From contig NW_014578671.1 in NCBI RefSeq assembly GCF_000485595.1, forward strand, positions 1 to 22,071: DNA of 22,071 nucleotides. Reading direction: 5' to 3'. The position numbers were made by a program, and so were the translations under genes. Positions 9,267 to 17,517 of this stretch are shown in pieces. Within the stretch, counting starts at the first letter, position 1. Every line of letters begins with the position of its first letter. Source of the stretch: Priapulus caudatus (lineage: Eukaryota; Priapulida; Priapulimorpha; Priapulimorphida; Priapulidae). Under the pieces are notes generated by a model. It saw only the letters and a list, made by a program, of their open reading frames with translations. It was not told the DNA's origin and made no database searches.

Positions 9267-10645
9267 CTCAAACGATGAAACGGTCTCTCTCGCCTTCATG
9301 TGCTCTCGCAGAAAGCCTAACTGATTTACCACCCATTCCTGGTACTTCGTTTTTTGTCGCCTTTCGCTGCCTGATGCAGCAGGCTTGACCAGTCGACTGT
9401 ATTGTGTCCTGAGGGACTTCATGGTCTTAGCCACCTCTTCCGCTGAAAAAGACATGATAATGAATAATGACGGCCGGACGCACGCTCATGCGATTCTACA
9501 AGCTGCATCTGACTGTGTCATATGAGCTAAAAATAGTAATAATAAACAGTAATTAAGATTTTGGCGTAAAAGGTGCAAGGCAATATTATTCATGGGTTGA
9601 TCGAACACCAGAAATCAGATGTAAAAGATGTTGTTTCATGATTGCAGTGTGTTGAAAGTATACGATGATCCATACACTGTATACTGTATTACTGTATCCG
9701 GAGCGAATAATATAGATCATACCTGCCAACCTTTGTAAAAGAGAAAGCGATAGGTTTTAAACATTGTTGTAAATTGGTGCATTCTCCGGCATTTATCAAA
9801 TTCACGCACATTTGCATATATTTTACAGCATTTTAGTAATGATAGGTGCATGCAGGAGTGATGGAGAGTTCAGGGATTGTGCATATATTTGTTACAAAAT
9901 TTGTTTTGTGGTAAATTATACAACTATAGTAGCAGCTTCTAAAATCGGTAGACTACCGCTTGAATCCGTATGGTTGGCAGGTATGATATATAGATGATTT
10001 AATTTTCATGACTCATTCCTAGATGCCATTATTAATAAATAGTGTTTTGAGTTTAGCACTATCAACTGTGTGTTTAAGCTGGTTATATTTATTATAGTGA
10101 CTGAAGTGAGTTTATCGCAACTTCCGGTTCAGCATTAAATCGCTGCTAAAAATATGTGTGTGTTATATTATAGTATTTAATTGTTTTGGCAATATATCGA
10201 TTTGATATTTGTGCAATAAAAATTTTTTGAATTTGAATTTGAATTTGATATTATGTAGGCATCATCTACTCAGTACTCTATACTATTACTAGTGAGTAGT
10301 GTTGAATGATATTGTCTTGCCAAGCGTAAAGGAAGAAGATTATGCAATGCAATATATTGTGAATTAAGTAGCAGTTATCTTTTTGTGATTTGCAGTGGAG
10401 ATTGGTTCAGCAATGGAATATCTCCGCATTCCTCCATTAAAAAACAAATTGAAAAGGTGTAATTATAATTGCAACATAACGAATGTAAAATAATAATAAA
10501 TATAACAACAACATATTGCTGTTCATCTTGTAATAAGTCCATCGGAATTAATGATAATATTAAAAGTAATTTCGCTATATATCATGAATGTAAAATATAG
10601 AGAGATGGGGTGGGGCACTTGGGGGGGGGGGTGCGTGCGTGCGTG

Positions 10646-10677
<32 letters not shown>

Positions 10678-11102
10678 GGAGAGAGACACACACACAGAGG
10701 GTGAGAGATACACACAGAGGGGGAGAGACACACACAGAGAGAGATCGAGATGGATACAGAGATACAGAGGGCGAGAAACAGAGATACAGAGTGAGAGAGA
10801 GAGAGATACAGAGATACAGAGTGAGAGAGAGAGAGATACAGAGATACAGACAGAGAAAGAGAGAATACTGAATAGTGAATAGGGATACAGTAATAAGTCA
10901 GTATTACAGAGAGTATCCGTTCGTATACATGTCACATATTTTACCACTTACGCGTTTTTCCCAACTCTGCTGCTATCTCAGCGATAGCGGCCCGCTTCAT
11001 CGTCCGATTGTGGTAGTGTTTCAACCCTGTGTCATACAGGCAGGGCCGTTCCTGCCACAAGATTACTAAATATTCGTCTGCAGTCACTGAAAAATCCGCC
11101 AT
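9267..11102 (-). CDS. MADF-domain (Adf-1/Myb-SANT-like) gene, exons 1-2, 3' part not assigned
   Basis: Exon 1 is 11102-10952 (ATG at 11102-11100 with A at -3 and G at +4) and ends at the donor C|GTAAGT in phase 1. Exon 2 is 9442-9267, from the acceptor TCTTTTTCAG in matching phase to the donor GAG|GTAAAT in phase 0. Together they encode about 109 residues forming one MADF domain: helix 1 EYLVILWQERPCLYD, then KHYHNRTMKRAAIAEIAAELG, then EEVAKTMKSLRTQYSRL and the closing EWVVNQLGFLREHM with the conserved Trp and Leu. MADF domains bind DNA in Adf-1-type transcription regulators and also occur in proteins encoded by PIF/Harbinger transposons, so host gene or transposon partner are both possible. 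The 1.5-kb intron holds a MITE and long microsatellites. No following exon is certain; the ORF at 2169-2621 is a candidate last exon beyond the inserted gypsy copies. Confidence 0.75.
9716..9987. mobile_element. 272-bp MITE with 16-bp TIRs
   Basis: The terminal inverted repeats ATCATACCTGCCAACC (9716-9731) and GGTTGGCAGGTATGAT (9972-9987) match perfectly, and both ends are flanked by ATATAG (9710-9715, 9988-9993), a probable target duplication. There is no coding capacity. It lies in intron 1 of the MADF gene. Confidence 0.85.
10210..10250 (+). repeat. AATAAA plus (TTTGAA)n tail
   Basis: AATAAA (10215-10220) is followed by about four TTTGAA-type units. Such short tandem tails mark the 3' ends of some LINEs and SINEs, but no retroelement body was recognised upstream. 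Confidence 0.35.
10620..10865. repeat. Compound microsatellite in MADF intron
   Basis: A run of 11 G (10621-10631) is followed by GTGC units, (TA)n (about 10645-10668), then alternating GA and CA tracts and GAGATACAGA units to about 10865. On the transcribed minus strand this is a very pyrimidine-rich intron segment. Confidence 0.95.
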
Positions 11103-11147
11103 TGTGTAGCGCTGATCAGTGATCACATGATATGAGGAGTGCATTTG

Positions 11148-11160
11148 ATTGGCTGATTGG
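11148..11160 (-). promoter_or_regulatory. Paired CCAAT boxes upstream of the MADF gene
   Basis: Two CCAAT motifs on the minus strand (11160-11156 and 11152-11148) lie 46-58 bases upstream of the MADF start codon and in its orientation, as expected of a TATA-less proximal promoter. No TATA box was seen. Confidence 0.45.
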
Positions 11161-11216
11161 CCGCCACTAGTTGCTCAGAATAGAACAGTGGGCAACTGGA
11201 CGCCACTGACGATTTT

Positions 11217-11347
11217 CCAGTTGCTTTCAGTCGAGTCGGCTCGCAAGCGCGCTTATGTCGACATCGATTTTACGGCAACTAGTCGCTGCCGGTCGCTTCC
11301 AGTTTCTCGAAATCCAGTTGCTTCCAGTCGAGTTGGCTCGCAAGCCC
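11217..11347. repeat. 34-bp direct repeat pair
   Basis: CCAGTTGCTTTCAGTCGAG... at 11217-11250 recurs at 11314-11347 with few differences. Related fragments (CAACTAGTCGCTGCCGGTCGCTTCCAG, about 11275-11302) lie between. The array sits 100-250 bp upstream of the MADF start. Confidence 0.8.
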
Positions 11348-11351
11348 GACA

Positions 11352-13254
11352 TTAGCGCCCCTTTATATGATACAATAAATTATCCTCATCGATCATGTAT
11401 GTTGATAAACACTTTAGTTCTTTAGCTGAAGTTGTTGTAGAGGTGAGAGCTGTGCGTATCTTGTAGAGTTGAGGGTCAGTGAATTGACCTTGTTTGATAG
11501 CTTCCAGTGATAATGAGCGTGAGCTTTCGTCATGTAGTTGCTCTTCATTGCTTGCTGATATGAGTTCAATAAGCCCCTCCTCATGGTGCTGCGGCTCTGC
11601 ATGCAGTGTACTTTTATTCATGTTTTTTGTTTGTGGTGTGGTTAGTATATTGATTTCTGTGGCTGCGTGGCATTCGTCCATAGTATCCTCGTTTGCAGGT
11701 ATACGAGATAGGTGTTCTGCATTAGCATTCGACTTACCAGCCCGGTACTGAATATGTGGTTGATACTCACTGATTACTGTCGCCCATCGCAACAGGCGCG
11801 CATTTTTCAAATTAGGGCTCGTTAATAGATACTGTAGAGGTCGATGGTCCGTGTAAATAGTGAATGTTGCCCCAGCTAAATAACGACGAAGCTTTTGTAA
11901 TGCATATATGATAGCAAACCCTGCTCGTTCTACTACTGGCCATTTCCTGTGCCCTTCGTTTAACTGATGACTGACATATTGAATTACGACTTCCTTACCC
12001 TCATCATTGATTTGGGAGAGCACTGCTCCCACTGCAAAATTACTCGCATCTGTTTACAAATTATACGGTTTTGAACTGTCAGGATAGGCAAGTATCGGTG
12101 CGTTAATAAGCATGGATTTGAGGACCTGCAAAGCATTTTCAGTTTCGCTATTCCAAAAGAAATGCACATGCTTTTTGGTTAGATTGGTTAGAGGTGCTGC
12201 AATTTTAGCAAAAAGACTTGATGTGCGAACGATAATAGGAAGCCATTCCTAGGAAGGAGCGAACTTGTCTCACATTTAGTGGCTGCTTTAATTGTTTGAT
12301 AGCAGGCACCTTATCAGGATCAGGCGAAATGCCCTCTGGTGAAATGACATGGCCTAGATATTTCACCGACTGCTATAAGAAAATACATTTGGCTGGGTTT
12401 AACTTTAACCCTGCTTGATGTAACCAATCAAATACTTCCTGGATGTCCAAGAGGTGCTGTGAGAATGTTTCAGAGTGAATTATGATATCGTCTATATATG
12501 GGATCGCAGATTTTTGGTTGAAGCCCTTCTAGAACTGTATTTAAGAGTCTCTAAAAGACACTAGGCACATTAGCCAAGCCAAATGGCATTTTGAAGTATG
12601 AGTAACTGTGCCTATATGTCACTATGTCTCTATACTTTTCATTCATGGGAATCTGAAAATACCCTGATTTCAGATCTAGGGTAGAGTAGAACTGTTAGTT
12701 TCCCAGTGAAGCCAAAACATCGTCTATGTGCGGGAGTGGATATGAATCCTTCTTAGTAACCTTGTTTAATTTACGGAAATCAACCACTAAACGACCGAGG
12801 GGTCTCCCTTTTTTGGTACAATGAATGCAGGTGAGCCCCACTCACCTTGAGAAGGTGCTATAATGCCAGCTCGTAACAATCTGTCCAAATGTGTATTCAT
12901 TGCCTTGCGATAGTTAATTAGTGTCCGGTATGGCTTTTGTTGGATTGGTGGAAGGCCTTGGGTATCTATTCTCATCTTTACTAGGTGTGTCTGTCCAAGA
13001 TCAATGTCGTTTTCCGCAAATATGTCTTTATTTGTGCTGACCAGTGCTTGTATCTTGGAGCGGCTTTGTCCTTCCAAATGCTCCAAGTTGACTTGAGGTA
13101 AGCAAGCTGGCGTGTGATTGACTGGTTTGGTATCAACTTGATTGATGAGATCATGGCGTATAGTAGGCAGAAATGGCTTGGTAGGCAGTGAGTGATGCGT
13201 AATGTTAGATGCTAGAGCTAAAACTAGCAAATACTTCGTGTCATGCATAATCAC
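11352..13254 (-). pseudogene. pol: Second Ty3/gypsy fragment: degenerate RT-RNase H
   Basis: A different gypsy lineage from the one at 3196-8039. Upstream (13254-12787) is the approach to RT, with PYRTLINYRKAMNTHLDRLL and SPAFIVPKKGD. The palm region (12790-12470) is broken but shows VDFRKLN, MPFGLANVPS and YIDD. RNase H (12053-11352) begins TDASNFAVGAVLSQIN and reaches HIQYRAGKSNANAEHLSR, with part of the zinc-binding lead-in to integrase after it. It has a frame break near 12800, a TAA after the LASLGN-like block near 12695, and a TAA at 12054-12056 just before the RNase H catalytic TDAS. No LTR, gag or integrase was found, so it is an old fragment. Confidence 0.88.
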
Positions 13255-13587
13255 ATTACCTTATGACAAAATAAACTCTAGTTCCTCCCATTTCACTGCT
13301 CGTTGTCTTATAAAAGGCATTTGGAAATACCTCCAATGTTGTTCAAATTCTTGGATGTCAACCGTTGCGGTGCTGCGGTACAACGGTACGGGTGTAGCAA
13401 ATATAAAAACATGTGACGTCACCTAACCGAAATTGTTTGGCAAACAGTTCGGCGTTGGTGCCAGATTACTAGATTTTGCACCTCTTTCTTGTGGCTTTTA
13501 AGCAAACGTGCAGTGAAATGGGAGGAACTAGAGTTTTTTGCCATAAGGTAGTGTGATTATGCATGAGACGAATTATTTGCTAGTCTA
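13222..13587. repeat. Inverted repeat, arms about 80 bp, loop about 200 bp
   Basis: The left arm (13222-13305) reappears inverted at 13506-13587, about 90 percent alike by eye over ACTAGCAAATA...CATGCATAATCAC...CTCTAGTTCCTCCCATTTCACTGC. The left arm overlaps the upstream end of the gypsy fragment, so this is either a fold-back element at its edge or an inverted duplication of a piece of it. Confidence 0.75.
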
Positions 13588-13686
13588 GTACTGGAGAAAT
13601 TAGCGTGTAGATGCGCATAGTGCGGTTTAAATCCGTATGGTCCCAATGAAGTGTGGATTCAATGTACAGTGTGAAGTGTGGATTCC

Positions 13687-14191
13687 CCTGGGGCCGATTT
13701 CACGAAGCGTGATTAACTTTAATTATGATTAAATCACTAATCATAATTAACCTCCTGTAATTATGATTTGTTAATCATACTTGAAAATCTGTTTCACGAA
13801 GCTATTTAAGTACATATTTAACTAATCACATAATTAGCTGACTTAAACATGAATTACACTGTATTTAAAATGGCGGACAACGCCAAAAGTATCTGCAAAT
13901 TCGGCACATGAAAAGGAATTAATTTGCAATTATAATGACTAAATCAGTACAGCTAATCTTAGATAATTTAAATTTCCTTGAGAAAAAATTGAAGTAAAAT
14001 TTTCAATTGTAAAATCTGCAGCGTACTTAATATACTAGTACTACCTACATACTACTACTATTAGTACTAGTACTACTACTAGCAACTAATTATGATTAGT
14101 GGATTTAATCATGCTCCTGAGTAGAATTAAATATTGTGATTAACTTAATCATGATTAAAGTTAATTACGCTTCGTGAACCCCGGCCCCAGG
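13687..14191. mobile_element. 505-bp MITE with 38-bp TIRs
   Basis: Ends CCTGGGGCCG (13687-13696) and CGGCCCCAGG (14182-14191). The inverted repeats continue through TTCACGAAGCGTGATTAAC, about 38 bp with a few mismatches and one indel. The interior has more AT-rich inverted segments built on AATCATGATTAA. No target duplication is evident. There is no long ORF, only a short one from ATGGCGGACAACGCC at about 13870. Confidence 0.82.
14027..14090. repeat. Degenerate (ACT)n microsatellite inside the MITE
   Basis: TACTAGTACTACC and related ACT/AGT triplets; it has probably grown inside the MITE. Confidence 0.85.
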
Positions 14192-14891
14192 TATCAAGAA
14201 AAAGAATTTGAAAATTGTTTTATTGTACTAATACTATGTTAATTAACCTATTACATGTATTACCTGTGTGATACTTGGCGCATCTTTTAGTATGATTTTT
14301 GGCCTAATTTTTAGCCAAATCAGGTGTAAACATTTAAAAAACGATTACACTTTTTGATAACGTTATATAGAACAGTTGTATTTAAAGGTATAGTCAGGTA
14401 GATGTAAAAAAACATGACAAATAAAATTTTATAGGTTTTAAAAATATTTGATTCTAAATTTGGGCAAAAATTGTCTTAATAGCTGCAGGCCTACCAAGTT
14501 TCAAATTCAATTCCGTTATGGAGTTATAACACTTTGCTTAAGTTTTTTTGTATTAAAATATGGATTAGCTAAAAAATTACAAAACAAACAAATCGAATGA
14601 AATGTGTTTGTTTACATCTGTCTGGTTCTATGCATTTAATAACATGTAAGTTTCTTGGCAGCCATATTGGATCACTCAAAATTAAGTTTGTAGATAACTG
14701 AAGAACTATGTTTATGATGTACTTTCATTAAAAAGTTATAAACATACATGCCTTTTATGGGTATGTGCTTCAAACAACTGTATCCAGCGACTATTAAATA
14801 TAATGACTGATTGATTCTGCCTGTTCAATCACTGGCCAATCTTAAACATTGACCATGCAGTCTTCAGCACTTAACAATCTGTCTTTGAATT
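14192..14891. other. AT-rich unassigned stretch
   Basis: No ORF, RNA gene or repeat recognised over 700 bases. If the RecQ-like gene continued downstream, its later exons should lie in this direction, but no helicase motif VI was found. Confidence 0.5.
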
Positions 14892-15210
14892 TGGTCAGTC
14901 TCAATTACTTGTTGATCAGTTGGATCAGTCTTGACTGCTTGTCAATCGGTCTTGAATCTTGTTGATCGATCTGGATCAGTCTTGATTACTTGTTGATTGG
15001 TCTTGAATCTTGTTGATCGATCTGGATCAGTCTCGATTGCTTGTCGATTGCTTAGGATCAGTCGCGATTGCTTGTCGATTGCTTAGGATTAGTCTCGAAT
15101 GCTTGTCGATTGCTTAGGATCAGTCTCGATTGCTTAGGATCAGTCTTGTTGATCAGTCTCGATTGCTTGTCGATTGCTTAGGATCAGTCTCGATTGCTTG
15201 TCGATTGCTT
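14892..15210. repeat. 31-bp minisatellite
   Basis: About ten units of GATCAGTCTCGATTGCTTG followed by TCGATTGCTTAG. Later units (15015-15210) are nearly uniform; earlier ones are diverged, with TCTTGAATCTTGTTGATC variants. A shorter unit lacking the second GATTGCTT half occurs near 15120. Confidence 0.93.
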
Positions 15211-15426
15211 ATTAAGCTAAACACCTAGGAGCTCAACACCTCCTTTCGGCAACACTTCTCTGGTATCCCGTCTCATCTGGATTCCCCACTGTTTACAGTG
15301 TACTATATAGTGTATATCTACTGTATGCAGCCCAATTCAGGGTCTGAAATGAACGATAGTCCGGATCGAGTTAAGTACTCCCTGATTTACTGTCGGACTC
15401 CCTGATTTGAATTCTGAAATTTGAAT

Positions 15427-15523
15427 TACATACATTGGATAAGTCGACAAAATGACGACTTACGCGTAAGTCGACACAAATATACTTGTCCCTAAAGTGT
15501 CGACTTATGCGAGTTTTACTGTA
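15427..15523. mobile_element. Possible pogo/Tigger-like terminal fragment with nested palindrome
   Basis: The right end reads GTGTCGACTTATGCGAGTTTTACTG followed by TA, so inverted it begins CAGTAAAACTCGC next to a TA, the usual form of pogo/Tigger termini. A second inverted copy of TAAGTCGACAC lies 24 bases inside it. Upstream is a perfect 18-bp palindrome, CGACTTACGCGTAAGTCG. No transposase is present. Confidence 0.4.
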
Positions 15524-15705
15524 ATTGCACTGTGGAAAAATGTTTCTAACCAGATAGGGAGAGATTTGAGCTGTGTGTGCCCATGGCACAGAGCAGGTAT
15601 TGTTTGTAAATAAATATTTCTTGATACTTACCATGGGACATTATATGTCTATTTGTTTAAAAAATAAAGTGTAACCACCTCTCTCTCCACCGCTTTTTCT
15701 CTCAC

Positions 15706-16659
15706 CTGTTGTGTACACGGACTATGGTACTGGGCCTCGTGATTGCGAATGTGTGGAGCATTGATGTTGTCAAATGGTGGCCTCGCTGCAACGCCCTGAC
15801 CGTAGCCACACCACTTTAGTTTGGAGTAAACTGTTTTGCGGAAAACGGCTAGGCCGGCTCTCAACTCGTCGACGAGTGGCTGGTAAATGCTGTTGTACGA
15901 AGCCTCGGCTGTGTGTCTTTCACCAGTTATAGGACGTTTCAGCACCCTTATCTTTATATTAGGTCTGTCCATACTGGCCATTACAGTCTGGTAGCGTGAC
16001 ATGGCCAGATGGTTTGCAATTTCTTTCTGCATCCGCAGGGTGGCTGTAGCTGTGAGTGCCAGGGGTTTAGCTGATGCGAATATTGACTTCAATTGTTTCA
16101 GTTCCTGGTATTTTCCCCTGAATCCTGACCCCCCAATTCACAACGCAATGGGTCTCGTCTATTACCAGATGCGTGATACAATCCTGCCACTCTTGATTGC
16201 GGAAAAGTTGGAATGCCTGCTTTGTGATAAATTTCTTAGGATGGCCTATGACATAGCAAACATCTCCACTACCAATCTTTTCTGTGACTTTTTTACGCCG
16301 TTCATTATTATTCAGCAACTGGTCATCAAGCTGAATGGCTGCAGACCCGTGATGGGCTAACTGTTCTGTGATTATAGCGTTCAGCGGAGAAATAATACAG
16401 ATAGCAGAGTTTTTGCCATGCACCAAGTCCATGTAGTCGGGTAGGGATTCAAAGACAAGCGACTTTCCAAATCCAGTATACCGATCGTGTCGGAATATGC
16501 GGCACTACGTAAACAGTTCACCTGTCCTGGCTTTAAAAAAGAAAATTCTGTTTCTCGACGCATGTTAATCATACTTAAAACCTTTTGGCTTCTGTAAACA
16601 AACTTGATGTCGCTTTCAAAAGTCGCCGACAAATGTGGCCACGCTGCCATTTTGACCAA
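15706..16659 (-). pseudogene. RecQ-like DEAH-box DNA helicase, N-terminal half
   Basis: RecQ helicases unwind DNA 3' to 5' during repair and recombination. The start is ATG at 16659, or the better-context ATG at 16650 (AAAATGG). Motif 0 region: FLKPGQVNCLRSAAYSD. Motif I (Walker A): TGFGKSL, 16460-16477. Motif Ia: ICIISPLNAI. Motif II: VIDETHCVVNWG, a DEAH-type box with Thr in place of the usual Ala. Motif III: LALTATATL, then MDRPNIKIRVLKR. The exon ends at a strong donor, ACAG|GTGAGA (15706/15705), after YHSPCTQQ. Two frame breaks interrupt it: just before the Walker A codons (about 16478) and in a run of six G after motif II (16129-16134), where one extra base would explain the shift. The helicase C half (motifs IV-VI) was not found downstream. 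It is either a broken partial gene or a real gene with base errors and distant exons. Confidence 0.82.
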
Positions 16660-17030
16660 TTTTCCAGGGACCTAAACTGGTAGCGATTGGTCAGTCGTAA
16701 CTCGCCAATAGCTACCAAGTTTTAAACGGCACCCACCGGTCGTTAGTGTAGCGTGTGGAACTGTTGACCGGGTACCAGTCTATGCTGAGAGGTGGGACAG
16801 TTACGAGATCAAGGTAATTTTTGCATTCTTTCTGGATATTTTTGGGTAAAGCAGCATAAACTTAAAAGTTAATGTTATAAAGAATAGGAAATTAAATATA
16901 ATAAATATAATTTAGGAAATTAAAAATCATTAATATTTAAGGATCTTTGTGGCTGACTGGGATATTAATTTTCTGAGCCACACACACATTAATTTAAACA
17001 ACCACACACACATTCTGTGTTGTCTGTTTT
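16660..17030. other. Intergenic stretch upstream of the RecQ-like gene
   Basis: A CCAAT motif on the minus strand near 16690 (GACCAATCGC) lies about 30-40 bases upstream of the RecQ-like start. The remainder is AT-rich with no gene recognised. Confidence 0.4.
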
Positions 17031-17408
17031 ATGTCAAAACTAAAGAAAATAGTTAGAAAGAAGTTTCTTTGACGGTTCTTTCAAACCAATGCGTCAATGC
17101 ATCAATCGCTGCATCTTTGCTTCGTTTCGCTTACCTTTGCTGCTCGAGCAAGCAAAATACACATGTTCCCTTTGTTTCGCTGACACACACGCACAGACAC
17201 ACGCACACACACACACTCGATGAACGTCGAAGTAGCGTTATTGTGTTCTGTTTCATATAGAAACTCAAGAAAATACTCGACAAAGTTTGTTTGACGGTTC
17301 TTTCAAACCAAATATATTGATAGGAAGAAAGTCAACATGATATACTAACAACTAGGTTACAAATTGATACAATATAAAACTATACAGACATATGCACACG
17401 CGGACGTG

Positions 17409-17441
<33 letters not shown>

Positions 17442-17475
17442 TCGATCAACGTCAGGATCAACATCGAAGTAGCTC
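17031..17475. repeat. Diverged 220-bp tandem duplication, each unit with a (CA)n tract
   Basis: GACGGTTCTTTCAAACCAA occurs at 17071-17089 and again near 17292-17310. Each is followed by a (CA)n tract (17181-17216; 17396-17441), then CTCGAT(G/C)AACGTC and CGAAGTAGC. The array lies just past the stop codon of the gene ending at 17518, probably in its 3' flank. Confidence 0.8.
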
Positions 17476-17517
17476 AGATAATTAGCAAGCCAAATATGTT
17501 CACACTCGTTGTTTATA

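Noticed and set aside
10582-10947. Minus-strand ORF of 121 codons rich in Leu/Ser/Cys
   Set aside because: Translation of the compound microsatellite in the MADF intron.
14892-15210. CRISPR-like array
   Set aside because: The units are contiguous with no unique spacers; it is a eukaryotic minisatellite.
15371-15634. Minus-strand ORF as the next RecQ exon
   Set aside because: No helicase motif, and it spans the palindromic transposon-like end.
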